A DNA stretch of 64,000 nucleotides, from positions 5,642,001-5,706,000 of the forward strand of contig NZ_CP033966.1 in NCBI RefSeq assembly GCF_003854895.1, written 5' to 3'. The position numbers were made by a program, and so were the translations under genes. This document shows, in pieces, positions 15,819 through 24,227 of this stretch. The DNA comes from Pigmentiphaga sp. H8. Its GTDB lineage: Bacteria; Pseudomonadota; Gammaproteobacteria; Burkholderiales; Burkholderiaceae_B. The notes beneath the pieces are model-generated. The model saw only the letters and a list, made by a program, of their open reading frames with translations, was not told the origin of the DNA and made no database searches. Every line of letters begins with the position of its first letter. Positions within the stretch are counted from its first letter, which is position 1.

Positions 15819-17189
15819 ATGCTGATTTCCATCAACCCCGCCACCGGCGAGGCCATCGCCCAGTACCCGCTGCACGATCCGGCGCACGTCGATACCGTGC
15901 TGGATGCCGCGGCCCGGGCCCAGGCGCGCTGGCGCGCCCTGCCCATCGAGGCGCGCTGCGCGGGCATGCGCCGCGCGGGCGAATTGCTGCGTCAGCGCAA
16001 AAAGGCCTACGCGCGGCTGATCACGCTGGAGATGGGCAAGCCCCTGTCCGAAGCATTGGCCGAGATCGAGAAATCCGCGTGGACCTGCGACCATTACGCG
16101 GACCACGCACCGCGCCTCCTGGCCGACGAACCCGTTCCGGCCAACGGCAGCTACAGCGCGGTCACCTACGATCCGCTGGGCGTCGTACTGGCGATCATGC
16201 CGTGGAACTATCCGTTCTGGCAGTTCGTGCGCTTCGCCGCGCCCACGCTGTGCGCCGGCAACGGCGCGGTGCTCAAGCACGCGGGCAACGTGCCGCAGTG
16301 CGCGCTGGCCCTGGAGGAACTGTTCCGCGACGCCATCGACATGCCCGGCCTGGTCGGCAATGTATTCATCGAACCGGAACGCGTCGCCGCGCTGATCGAC
16401 GACTCGCGCATCGCCGCCGTCACGCTGACCGGCTCGACCGCCGTCGGCAAACTGGTGGCCGCGCAGGCCGGACGCGCCATGAAGAAGCAGGTGCTGGAAC
16501 TGGGCGGCTCGGACCCCTTCATCGTGCTGGCCGATGCCGACGTCGAGCGCGCCGCCGCCGCGGCGGCCAAGGCGCGCTTCTCGAACACGGGCCAGAGCTG
16601 CATTTCCGCCAAACGCTTCATCGTCGACGGCCGCGTGGCCGACGAGTTCTCGGCCCGGCTGTGCGCGCATGCCGGCGCGCTGGCCATGGGCGATCCGCTG
16701 CAAGCCGGCACCGGGCTGGGCCCCATGGCGCGCGCCAACCTGCGCACGGCGCTGCACGACCAGGTCGAGCGCTCGCTCGCCCAGGGCGCCGAACTGAAGC
16801 TGGGCGGCCGCATGCCCGACGGCCCCGGGTTCTTCTATCCGGCCACCGTCCTAGACCACGTCACTCCCGCCATGGCCGCGGGCTGCGAGGAAACCTTCGG
16901 CCCCGTGGCCGCCGTCATGCGGGTGCGCGATACCGAGGCGGCCATCGCCCTGGCCAACGCGACCGAGTTCGGCCTGGGCGCGGCACTGTGGACGGGAAAC
17001 GTGGACGGCGCGCGCGAACTGGCCCGAGGCATCGACGCGGGCGCGGTGTTCGTCAACGGCATCGTCGCCTCGGACGCGCGGCTACCGTTCGGCGGCATCA
17101 AGCAATCGGGCTATGGCCGCGAACTGGGCGCGGCCGGCATCCGCGAGTTCACCAACATCAAGACCTACTGGGTGGGCCCTGCCACCTGA
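15819..17189 (+). CDS. NAD(P)-dependent succinate-semialdehyde dehydrogenase-like ALDH
   Basis: 456 residues of the aldehyde dehydrogenase superfamily. MPWNYPFWQFVRFAAPTLCA is the cofactor/substrate N169 region, LTGSTAVGKLVA the Rossmann loop, LELGGSDPFIVLADADVE holds the catalytic Glu, and FSNTGQSCISAKRF the catalytic Cys. The short length and ELGGSDPFIVL signature are those of the GabD/Sad branch (SSADH type I). It would oxidise a C4 semialdehyde, giving a dicarboxylate. It starts 12 bases after the amidohydrolase and precedes the cupin, so it probably handles an aldehyde produced downstream of lactone opening. Confidence 0.92.
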   Translation: MLISINPATGEAIAQYPLHDPAHVDTVLDAAARAQARWRALPIEARCAGMRRAGELLRQRKKAYARLITLEMGKPLSEALAEIEKSAWTCDHYADHAPRLLADEPVPANGSYSAVTYDPLGVVLAIMPWNYPFWQFVRFAAPTLCAGNGAVLKHAGNVPQCALALEELFRDAIDMPGLVGNVFIEPERVAALIDDSRIAAVTLTGSTAVGKLVAAQAGRAMKKQVLELGGSDPFIVLADADVERAAAAAAKARFSNTGQSCISAKRFIVDGRVADEFSARLCAHAGALAMGDPLQAGTGLGPMARANLRTALHDQVERSLAQGAELKLGGRMPDGPGFFYPATVLDHVTPAMAAGCEETFGPVAAVMRVRDTEAAIALANATEFGLGAALWTGNVDGARELARGIDAGAVFVNGIVASDARLPFGGIKQSGYGRELGAAGIREFTNIKTYWVGPAT

Positions 17190-17209
17190 ATCTCACCAGG
17201 ACGACAACC

Positions 17210-17623
17210 ATGACCATCAAGACTCCCTCCGGCGCGGCCCTGCTCGCGCTGGACACCCTGCCCACCTACGACCGCGGCGGCGGCGCCTCGACCACACCCC
17301 TGGTCGGCCGCGCCGTCGGCTCGGACAGCTTCATCACCGGCTACACGAGCTTCGGCCCCGGCGCGCAGATTCCCTTCCACAGCCACAACTGCCAGGAAAG
17401 CGTGGTGCTGATCGAAGGCGAGGCCGTGCTCGACATCGACGGCCAGGAACACCGGCTCAAGCCGCTGGACGCGACCTTCATCCCGCCCAACGTGCCACAC
17501 CGCTTCCGCAACCTCTCGGCCACCCAGCCCATGCGCATCCTGTGGATCTACGCGGCGCTGGATGCCACCCGCACGCTGGCCGACTCGGGCGAGACCCGCC
17601 CCGTGTCGGCCGAACACCAATAA
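17210..17623 (+). CDS. Single-domain cupin protein
   Basis: 137 residues with one cupin barrel. Motif 1 reads PGAQIPFHSHNCQESVVLIEG, giving His, His and Glu as metal ligands; motif 2 reads PPNVPHRFRN, giving the last His. All four ligands of a normal cupin are present, so it can bind Fe, Mn or Zn and might be an isomerase, epimerase or decarboxylase rather than a mere binding protein. It lies 20 bases after the aldehyde dehydrogenase and 24 before the dehydrogenase. Its exact reaction cannot be read from the sequence. Confidence 0.85.
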   Translation: MTIKTPSGAALLALDTLPTYDRGGGASTTPLVGRAVGSDSFITGYTSFGPGAQIPFHSHNCQESVVLIEGEAVLDIDGQEHRLKPLDATFIPPNVPHRFRNLSATQPMRILWIYAALDATRTLADSGETRPVSAEHQ

Positions 17624-17647
17624 TCTTCCCGAACAAGGCCAACCATC

Positions 17648-18709
17648 ATGCGTTTCCTCGTACTTCCCGGCGACGGCATCGGCCCCGAGATCGTCGCCTC
17701 CGCCATCGACGTCCTGCGGCAGGCCGATCGCGCCTACGGCCTGGACCTCGCCTTCGACTACGAAGACGTCGGCTTCGCCAGCCTGGAGAAACACGGCACC
17801 ACGCTGCGCGAATCGGTGCTCGAACAGGCGCGCGGCTACGACGGCATCATCCTGGGCACCCAGTCCCATGCCGACTATCCCGCGCCCGAGCAAGGCGGCC
17901 GCAACATCTCGGCCGCCTTTCGCTGCGACCTCGACCTCTACGCCAACGTGCGCCCCGCGCGCTCGCGGCCCTTCCTGGGCCGCGGCGCGCACGGCATGGA
18001 CCTGGTCATCATGCGCGAAGCCACCGAAGGCTTCTATCCCGACCGCAACATGCACCAGGGCTGGGGCGAGATGATGCCCTCGCCGGACATGGCGATCTCA
18101 GTGCGCAAGATCACCGCCCATTGCAGCGAACGCATCGCTCGCCGGTCCTTCGAGCTGGCGCGCAAGCGGCGCGGGCGCGTCACCGCCATCCACAAGGCCA
18201 ACAGCTTCCATATGACCGACGGCCTGTTCCTGCGCGAAGTGCGCAAGGTCGCGGCGGACTTCCCCGACGTCGTGCTGGACGACCTGCTGGTCGATGCCTC
18301 GACCGCCTACCTGGTGCGCGACCCCGCGCGCTTCGACGTCATCGTCGCCACCAATTTCTACGGCGACATCCTGTCCGACCTGGCCAGCGAGCTGTCCGGC
18401 AGCCTGGGCCTGGCCGGGTCCGTGATGGCCGGCGACACGCTCTGCTGCGCGCAGGCCCAGCATGGTTCGGCGCCCGACATCCAGGGCCAGGACAAGGCCA
18501 ATCCGACGTCGATGATCCTGTCCGTGGCCATGCTGCTGAACTGGCTGGGCGAACATCGCGACGCGGCGGCCTGCGCCCGGGCGGGCGCCGCCATCGAACA
18601 GGCGGTGGACGCCGTGCTGGCCGATCCCTCCACCCGCACGGCCGACCTGGGCGGCACGCTGGGATGCCGCGCCTTCGGCGAAGCCGTCGCAAGGCAGCTC
18701 GAACATTGA
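17648..18709 (+). CDS. Tartrate/D-malate/isopropylmalate-type beta-decarboxylating dehydrogenase
   Basis: 353 residues of the isocitrate/isopropylmalate dehydrogenase family. LPGDGIGPEIV is the N-terminal signature; VIMREATEGFYPDRN is the substrate-binding region with the TEGFY tyrosine; IHKANSFHMTDGLF gives the catalytic Lys; DDLLVDASTAYLV and VATNFYGDILSDLASELSGSLG supply the metal-binding Asp residues. It should oxidise and decarboxylate a 2-hydroxy acid such as tartrate or D-malate with NAD and Mn or Mg. A leucine biosynthesis role is unlikely because no leuC/leuD genes are nearby and the gene sits in a catabolic operon. Confidence 0.88.
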   Translation: MRFLVLPGDGIGPEIVASAIDVLRQADRAYGLDLAFDYEDVGFASLEKHGTTLRESVLEQARGYDGIILGTQSHADYPAPEQGGRNISAAFRCDLDLYANVRPARSRPFLGRGAHGMDLVIMREATEGFYPDRNMHQGWGEMMPSPDMAISVRKITAHCSERIARRSFELARKRRGRVTAIHKANSFHMTDGLFLREVRKVAADFPDVVLDDLLVDASTAYLVRDPARFDVIVATNFYGDILSDLASELSGSLGLAGSVMAGDTLCCAQAQHGSAPDIQGQDKANPTSMILSVAMLLNWLGEHRDAAACARAGAAIEQAVDAVLADPSTRTADLGGTLGCRAFGEAVARQLEH

Positions 18710-18773
18710 CCCCGGCGTGGCGGTCCCTGCCGCCTCGCCTCTTGCCCGATTCCAAGAACACGCAGGAGACACC

Positions 18774-19742
18774 ATGAAGATCGCATCGCTTTTCGCCGCG
18801 GCCCTGACCACGGCCCTGGGTACCGCCACCATCCCGGCCCAGGCCGCCTATCCCGACAAGCCCGTCACGATCATCGTGCCTTTCGCCCCCGGCGGAGGCA
18901 GCGACAACATCGCCCGCTATGTCGCCTCGCGCCTGTCCGAACGCACCGGCGGCACCTTCGTGATCGAGAACAAGCCCGGCGCCGGCACCAACATCGGCAA
19001 CCAGCTCGCCGCGCGCGCGACGGCCGACGGCTACACGCTGCTGTTCGGCCAGGTCACGCTGTCCATCAACCCCTACCTGTACAAAGACCTGGGCTACGAC
19101 GTGAAGAAGAACTTCGTGCCGGTCGGCATGATCGCCACGTCGCCCACCGTGCTGATCGTGGCGGACCAGTTCCCCGCGCGCACGCTGAAGGAAGCCATTG
19201 ACCTGATCCGCGGCAAGCCCGGCACCGTCAACTTCGGCTCCGGCGGCGCGGGAACCTCGGTGCACCTGTCGGGCGAACTGTTCAAGTCCCTGATCCACGG
19301 CGACATGCAGCACGTTCCGTACAAGGGCAGCAGCCCCGCCATGACCGACCTGATAGGCGGGCGCCTGCAGATGATGTTCGATACGGCGCCGTCGGCGCTG
19401 CCGCAGATCAAGGGCCGCAAGGTCCGCGCGCTGGCGGTCACGGGCAAGTCGCGCCTGGCCGACCTGCCCGACGTCCCCACCTTCGCCGAGGCCGGCCTGC
19501 CCGCCTTCGACGCGCCCGCCTGGTACGGTATGCTCGCGCCGGCGGGAACCCCGGCCAGCGTGATCGCCACCTTGAACGAGCAGATCAACGCGGTCCTGGG
19601 CGAAGCGGCCACCAAGCGGCGCATGCAGGAACTGGGCGTGGCGCCCAGCCCCGGCACGCCCGAGGACATGGCCGCCTTCATGGACACCGAAGGGCGGCGG
19701 TGGCAGGCCACGGTGCAATCGGCGAACGTCAGCCTGCAATAG
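18774..19742 (+). CDS. Bug/TctC-type periplasmic receptor
   Basis: 322 residues with a signal peptide cleaved near residue 24 (IPAQA/AYPDKP). The first ligand loop is the canonical PFAPGGGSDNIAR and the second PGAGTNIGNQLA, then ADGYTLLF. Ligand class is therefore a conventional carboxylate. ATG 18774 follows GCAGGAGACACC. It closes the amidohydrolase operon, 64 bases after the dehydrogenase, and likely captures the acid degraded by that operon. No TctA/TctB genes accompany it. Confidence 0.93.
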   Translation: MKIASLFAAALTTALGTATIPAQAAYPDKPVTIIVPFAPGGGSDNIARYVASRLSERTGGTFVIENKPGAGTNIGNQLAARATADGYTLLFGQVTLSINPYLYKDLGYDVKKNFVPVGMIATSPTVLIVADQFPARTLKEAIDLIRGKPGTVNFGSGGAGTSVHLSGELFKSLIHGDMQHVPYKGSSPAMTDLIGGRLQMMFDTAPSALPQIKGRKVRALAVTGKSRLADLPDVPTFAEAGLPAFDAPAWYGMLAPAGTPASVIATLNEQINAVLGEAATKRRMQELGVAPSPGTPEDMAAFMDTEGRRWQATVQSANVSLQ

Positions 19743-19775
19743 GAGGACAATCAGGGCAGATTTTTTCCTCCGAAG

Positions 19776-19802
19776 GGAATACCGGACGGCCCGCCCCCGT
19801 AT
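19776..19802 (+). promoter_or_regulatory. Candidate ECF-type promoter
   Basis: GGAAT (19776-19780), 17 bases, CGTAT (19798-19802), 40 bases upstream of the secreted-repeat gene. The GGAA...CGT pattern is that of ECF sigma factor promoters, and an ECF gene is the second gene downstream, so autoregulation is plausible. No TTGACA/TATAAT-type promoter is visible in this 100-base gap. Confidence 0.5.
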
Positions 19803-19842
19803 ACCGTTCAAGCACCCTTCATCAACCACCAAGGAGCATCCC

Positions 19843-20229
19843 ATGGTAGCCAGGAAAACATCGCTTCTGCCCTCTCTGCTGCTGGCATCGGCGGCCCTGT
19901 TCGGCTCGTCGGCCGTGCAGGCGGCCCCCGCCCAGGCAAAGGACGGCGTGCTGGCCGGCGGCAACGGCATGACGCTCTATGTGTTCGACAAGGACGTCGC
20001 CGGCAGCGGCAAGAGCGTGTGCAACGGCCCGTGCGCGACCAACTGGCCGCCGCTGATGGCGGCGGCCTCGGACAAGGCCGAGGGCGACTACACGGTCATC
20101 ACCCGCGACGACGGCAAGGCCCAGTGGGCGTACAAGGGCAAGCCGCTGTACTTCTGGGTCAAGGACCAGAAGCCGGGCGACAAGACCGGCGACGGCGTCA
20201 ACAACGTGTGGCACACCGCCAAGCCCTGA
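19843..20229 (+). CDS. Secreted protein with COG4315-type repeats
   Basis: 128 residues. A signal peptide ends near residue 27 (SAVQA/APAQA). The mature part has the lipoprotein_15/secreted-repeat pattern: GMTLYVFDKDVAGSGKSVCNGPCATNWPPL and KAQWAYKGKPLYFWVKDQKPGDKTGDGVNNVWH. Cys60 and Cys64 may form a disulfide or bind a metal. There is no lipobox, so it is periplasmic or secreted rather than lipidated. Function of the family is not established. AGGAG precedes the ATG by 6 bases. It is immediately followed by an ECF sigma factor (7-base gap), so it may be a target or a partner of that stress system. Confidence 0.88.
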   Translation: MVARKTSLLPSLLLASAALFGSSAVQAAPAQAKDGVLAGGNGMTLYVFDKDVAGSGKSVCNGPCATNWPPLMAAASDKAEGDYTVITRDDGKAQWAYKGKPLYFWVKDQKPGDKTGDGVNNVWHTAKP

Positions 20230-20236
20230 CCGGCCC

Positions 20237-20740
20237 ATGGACAGCCGCGCGGTGACCGCCCTGCTTCCGCGTCTGCGGCGCTATGCCCGCGCGCTGGCGG
20301 GCGATCGCGCGGCGGCCGACGATCTGGTGCAGGACACCCTGGAACGCGCGTGGGCGCGCCTGCACACGTGGCACACCGGGCGCGACCTGGGCGCGTGGCT
20401 GCTGTCCATCATGCACAACCTGCGCGTGGACCAGTTGCGGGGGCAGCGGTTGAATACGGTGCCGTGGAACGAAACCCTGGACGATATGCCGTCGCGGCCC
20501 ACGCAGGCGGACGGCATCGAACTCCAGGATCTGGAAAGCGCGCTGGCGCAGTTGCCGGAAGAGCAGCGGGCGGTCCTGCTGCTGGTCGCGCTGGAAGGGA
20601 TGCGCTACACGGAGGTGGCGGACACCCTGGGCATCCCGCTGGGCACCGTCATGTCCCGGCTGTCGCGGGGGCGGGAGCGCCTGCGGCTGATCCTGGACGG
20701 ACAGCCGCCCGCCGCCGGAACACTGCGGATGATCAAGTGA
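20237..20740 (+). CDS. ECF-family RNA polymerase sigma factor
   Basis: 167 residues with region 2 (RLRRYARALAGDRAAADDLVQDTLERAWARL, then WLLSIMHNLRVDQLR) and region 4 (ELQDLESALAQLPEEQRAVL, LLVALEGMRYTEVADTLGIPLGTVMSRLSRGRERL). No region 1 or 3, as expected for ECF sigmas. The anti-sigma gene follows 4 bases downstream. The group commonly answers oxidative or envelope stress; the signal is not deducible here. It likely activates the GGAAT-N17-CGTAT promoter upstream of the three-gene unit. Confidence 0.93.
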   Translation: MDSRAVTALLPRLRRYARALAGDRAAADDLVQDTLERAWARLHTWHTGRDLGAWLLSIMHNLRVDQLRGQRLNTVPWNETLDDMPSRPTQADGIELQDLESALAQLPEEQRAVLLLVALEGMRYTEVADTLGIPLGTVMSRLSRGRERLRLILDGQPPAAGTLRMIK

Positions 20741-20744
20741 AACC

Positions 20745-21536
20745 ATGATGCCCATCACCGAAGCCGATCTGCATGCCTACGTCGATGGCGCGCTGTCGCC
20801 CGCGCGGCGGGCCGACGTGGAGGCCCATCTTGCCGGCCATCCGGACGCCGCCGTGCGCGTACGCGCCTGGCAGGAACAGAAGCGCGCGCTGCAACGGCTG
20901 TTCGAACCCGTACTGGACGAACCGATCCCGCCCGCGCTGGAAGCCGCGGCGGTTCCCCCGGGCGCCCGGCAACGCGGGTCGGCTCGGCCCGCCCTGCGCA
21001 TCGCCGCCGGCGTCATGCTGACCCTGCTGGGCGGCCTGGCCGGCTGGTGGGGTCATGGCCGCTACCAGGCGTCGGCCGTCGCCGACGCGCGGCCGTCATT
21101 GCCCCAGCAGGCCGCCATCGCCCATGCCGTCTACAGTCCGGACGTGCGCCGACCGGTCGAGATCGGCGCGGACCAGGAAACGCAGCTCGTCACCTGGCTG
21201 TCGCGGCGGCTGGGCCAGGACGTGCGGGCGCCCAAGCTGGGCGGGCTGGGCTTTGAACTGGTCGGCGGCCGCCTGCTGCCGGGCAGCGAAGGGCCGGTGG
21301 CCCAGTTCATGTACCAGGACGCCGCCGGGCAGCGCCTGACCCTTTACGTCAGCACCGAGCGCGACGGCAATCCGGACACGGCCTTCCGCTTCGCGCGCGA
21401 GGGCGGCATCAATGTCTTCTACTGGATAGACGGGCCCTTCGGCTATGCCTTGTCGGCCGGGGTGTCCAAGGATGAGCTGTCGCGGGTGGCGTCGGCCGTG
21501 TACGACCAGTTGGACAAGCGCCAGCTTCGCCGCTAG
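20745..21536 (+). CDS. Anti-sigma factor, transmembrane
   Basis: 263 residues. The N-terminal cytoplasmic part (ITEADLHAYVDGALSPARRADVEAHLAGHPD) is the anti-sigma fold but lacks the H-x3-C-x2-C zinc motif. One membrane segment at about 86-105 (IAAGVMLTLLGGLAGWWGHG) is followed by a ~155-residue periplasmic domain (DVRRPVEIGADQETQLVTWL, then GFELVGGRLLPG, then RFAREGGINVFYWIDGPFGYAL). It should hold the ECF factor inactive at the membrane and release it on a periplasmic signal. ATG 20745 lies 4 bases after the sigma stop, consistent with coupled expression. Confidence 0.88.
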   Translation: MMPITEADLHAYVDGALSPARRADVEAHLAGHPDAAVRVRAWQEQKRALQRLFEPVLDEPIPPALEAAAVPPGARQRGSARPALRIAAGVMLTLLGGLAGWWGHGRYQASAVADARPSLPQQAAIAHAVYSPDVRRPVEIGADQETQLVTWLSRRLGQDVRAPKLGGLGFELVGGRLLPGSEGPVAQFMYQDAAGQRLTLYVSTERDGNPDTAFRFAREGGINVFYWIDGPFGYALSAGVSKDELSRVASAVYDQLDKRQLRR

Positions 21537-21589
21537 CTGGTGCATGACCTCATCGATCGCGGGTTAACCCTAAATAGTGAGCTTGCTTC

Positions 21590-21622
21590 AACTGGTCTAC
21601 TATCCGTACCAGCAGACCAGTT
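21590..21622. promoter_or_regulatory. FadR-like inverted repeat AACTGGTCT-N15-AGACCAGTT
   Basis: Perfect 9-bp arms (21590-21598 and 21614-21622) 33 bases upstream of the Bug start. AACTGGTC is the half-site known for FadR-type GntR proteins, and a GntR/FadR-subfamily gene is the third gene of the operon (24228-24995). TACTAT (21598-21603), a possible -10, lies inside the repeat. A separate 10-bp palindrome GGGTTAACCC is at 21561-21570. Confidence 0.55.
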
Positions 21623-21654
21623 ACTCGACCCCACCCGCAAGGACCACCCCGCTC

Positions 21655-22647
21655 ATGAGCCCCCGCCTTCCCCATCTTCCGCGCCGCCAGTCGCTGGCCG
21701 CGCTGGCCGCCGGCCTGCTGCTGGCCACGGCCGGCACCGCCGCCGCCCAGGACTATCCGCGCCAGCCCATCAAGCTCTTGGTGCCGTCGGTGCCGGGCAG
21801 CGCGCCCGACGCCTTCGCCCGGATCCTGGCGGAACCCCTGTCCAGCGGGCTGGGGCAGAAGGTCGTGGTCGAGAACAAGCCCGGCGCGGGCGGGCTGATC
21901 GCCATGGAAACGCTGACCAAGGCGGAGCCGAACGGCTACACGCTGGCGATCGCCCACGACGGCAACATGGCGATCAACACCATCGTCTACAAGCAACTGC
22001 CCTACCGGCCCTTGCAGGATTTCACGCCGGTCTCGCTGCTGGGCTTCAACGAGTTCGTGTTGGCGGCCAATTCCGCCCTGAAGGTCAAGACCTTCGCCGA
22101 ATTCGTGGCCTATGCGCGCGGCAAGCAGGGCAAGGCCACGTACGGGTCGGCGGGCGTGGGTTCGCCCAACCACCTGTTCATGGAGCAACTGATGCAGGCC
22201 GCCGGCATTCCGCTTTCGCACGTGCCCTACAAGGGCGGGCCGGCCGCGATGCAGGATCTGCTGGGCGGCCAGATCGACGTGATGCTGGTCGGGCTTTCGC
22301 CCGCGCTGCCGCACATCCAGGGCGGCAAGCTGGTGGCCGTGGCGGTACCGCAGGCCGCGCGCTCGAAGATGCTGCCCGGCACGCCCGCGGTGGCCGAGTC
22401 CATTCCGGGCTTCTCGACGCGCACGTGGTTCGGCCTGTACGGTCCGGCCGGACTGCCGGCGGCCGTGGTCGAGCGCCTGAATCGGGAACTGCGCCGCGTG
22501 CTGGCCGATCCGGCGGTGAAGGACCGCATCGCCGCGCAAGGCATGGTGGCCGAGGCCGGTTCGCCCGCCACGCTGGCGGCCATGACGGAAGAAGACATCC
22601 GCCGCTATCGCCAACTGGCCGACGCGATCAAATTAGAAGCAAACTGA
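21655..22647 (+). CDS. Bug/TctC-type periplasmic receptor paired with a sulfatase
   Basis: 330 residues; signal peptide with RRQ then hydrophobic core, cleaved near residue 31 (GTAAA/QDYPRQP). The first ligand loop is PSVPGSAPDAFAR instead of PGGxSD, a change shared with two other sulfatase-linked receptors in this window. The second loop PGAGGLIAMETL and NGYTLAIAHDGNMAINT are otherwise usual. I used ATG 21655; longer in-frame starts run through the inverted repeat upstream and would not give a signal peptide. It starts the long sugar-acid operon, and its stop is 1 base before the sulfatase ATG. Confidence 0.92.
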   Translation: MSPRLPHLPRRQSLAALAAGLLLATAGTAAAQDYPRQPIKLLVPSVPGSAPDAFARILAEPLSSGLGQKVVVENKPGAGGLIAMETLTKAEPNGYTLAIAHDGNMAINTIVYKQLPYRPLQDFTPVSLLGFNEFVLAANSALKVKTFAEFVAYARGKQGKATYGSAGVGSPNHLFMEQLMQAAGIPLSHVPYKGGPAAMQDLLGGQIDVMLVGLSPALPHIQGGKLVAVAVPQAARSKMLPGTPAVAESIPGFSTRTWFGLYGPAGLPAAVVERLNRELRRVLADPAVKDRIAAQGMVAEAGSPATLAAMTEEDIRRYRQLADAIKLEAN

Positions 22648-22648
22648 G

Positions 22649-24217
22649 ATGTCCACCCGGCGCCCCAACTTCCTGATCTTCGTGACCGACCAGCAGCGCG
22701 CGGACCATCTCGGCTGCTACGGCAACACGCAGGTGCGCACGCCGCACATCGACGACATCGCCGCGCGCGGCACGGTGTTCGAGCAGTGCTACGTGGCCTC
22801 GCCGGCCTGCATGCCCAACCGCGCCGCGATCATGACCGGGCGCATGCCCGGCGCGGCGGGGGCGCGCATGAACGGCGTGCCGCTGCCGCTGGACAGCCGC
22901 ACCTTCGCCGACGCGCTGCGCGAGGCCGGCTGGCGCACGGCGCTGATCGGCAAGAGCCATCTGCAGAACATGACGGACGTCCAGCCGTCCTGGCGCAAGG
23001 GCGAGGCCGCCGACCGGCCGCAGGCGCGGCGCGAGGACCGCGACAGCCCCGCCTACGAGCAGGAGTCGATGGTGCGCTGGCGGGATCCGGACCATGCCGT
23101 GCGCCTGCCCTACTACGGCTTCGATCACGCCGAGCTGTGCCTGGAGCACGGCGACGAGGTTGGCGGCGCCTACGACCGCTGGCTGCTGGCCCGCTGCCCC
23201 GAAGCCGAAACGCTGCGCGGCCCGGACCACGCCCTGCCCGGCGGCGAGACGGCGGCGCCGCAGGCGTGGCGCACCGCACTGCCCGAGGACCTGTATCCCA
23301 GCGCCTTCGTCCGGGACCGCGCCATCGACTGGCTGGAAGACCATGCGGCGCGAGGCGACCAGCCCTTCCTGCTGGCCTGCTCCTTCCCCGACCCGCACCA
23401 CCCCTTCACGCCGCCCGGCCGCTACTGGGACATGTACCGGCCCGAGGACATCGAACTGCCCCCGACCTGCGGACCGGCCACGCCGGCGGATACGCCGCTC
23501 AAGCGCGCGCTGCACGAGGAACTCGCCGCCGGCCGGCGCTCCACGGCCGGCAGCCGGGTCATCGCCGTCACGCAGGACGAGGCCCGCGCGGCCATCGCGC
23601 TGAACTACGGCGCCATCACCTGCATCGACGACATGGTCGGCGCCATCCTCGCGAAGCTGGAAGCCCTGGACCTGGCGCGCGACACCGTGGTGCTGTTCCT
23701 GAGCGACCACGGCGACTTCATGGGCGACCACGGCCTGCTGTTCAAGGGCCCGCTGCACTACCGGAGCGTGATTCGCATGCCGCTGATCTGGGCCGACCCC
23801 CAGGCCGGCGCGGGCGGCCGGCGCACCGATCTGGCCAGCGCGATCGACATCGGTCCCAGCATCCTGGCGCGCGCGGGGCTGGCCGCGCCGCATGGAACGC
23901 AGGGGCGGGATCTCGCGCCAGCCTCCACGCCGGCCACGCCCCGCGCCTCGGTCCTGGTCGAGGAGGAAGGCCACCGCCCCATGCCCGGCAGCGGCCTGCC
24001 CAAGGTGCGCACGCTGGTCACCGGACACTGGCGCCTGTCGGTCCACGCCTTCGAGGAATGGGGGGAACTCTACGATCTGCGCGAGGATCCGGACGAATCC
24101 GTGAACCGCTGGGACGATCCCGCCTGCGCCACGGTCCGGGCCGAACTGACGCTGGAACTGGTGCGCGCCATGGCACGGCACGCGGACGAATGCCCGCTGC
24201 CGGCGCGGATGGCCTGA
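22649..24217 (+). CDS. Type I (formylglycine) sulfatase, CMPNR type, no signal peptide
   Basis: 522 residues of the alkaline phosphatase/sulfatase superfamily. D14-Q15 (FLIFVTDQQRADHLGCYG) binds the metal, and the C-x-P-x-R motif is C54-M-P-N-R58 (SPACMPNRAAIMTGR), whose Cys would be matured to formylglycine. FLSDHGDFMGDHGLLFKGPLH supplies the second metal pair, and GKSHLQNM carries the usual active-site Lys. No signal peptide, so hydrolysis is cytoplasmic. A sulfate ester is the default substrate; phosphonate monoester or phosphodiester cleavage cannot be excluded. Closely resembles the sulfatase at 52433. It follows its Bug receptor by 1 base and precedes the GntR gene. Confidence 0.92.
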   Translation: MSTRRPNFLIFVTDQQRADHLGCYGNTQVRTPHIDDIAARGTVFEQCYVASPACMPNRAAIMTGRMPGAAGARMNGVPLPLDSRTFADALREAGWRTALIGKSHLQNMTDVQPSWRKGEAADRPQARREDRDSPAYEQESMVRWRDPDHAVRLPYYGFDHAELCLEHGDEVGGAYDRWLLARCPEAETLRGPDHALPGGETAAPQAWRTALPEDLYPSAFVRDRAIDWLEDHAARGDQPFLLACSFPDPHHPFTPPGRYWDMYRPEDIELPPTCGPATPADTPLKRALHEELAAGRRSTAGSRVIAVTQDEARAAIALNYGAITCIDDMVGAILAKLEALDLARDTVVLFLSDHGDFMGDHGLLFKGPLHYRSVIRMPLIWADPQAGAGGRRTDLASAIDIGPSILARAGLAAPHGTQGRDLAPASTPATPRASVLVEEEGHRPMPGSGLPKVRTLVTGHWRLSVHAFEEWGELYDLREDPDESVNRWDDPACATVRAELTLELVRAMARHADECPLPARMA

Positions 24218-24227
24218 GGAGACAGGT

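Noticed and set aside
17648..18709. leuB (leucine biosynthesis)
   Set aside because: No leuC/leuD nearby and the gene sits between a cupin and a Bug gene in a catabolic operon; tartrate/malate-type use is more likely.
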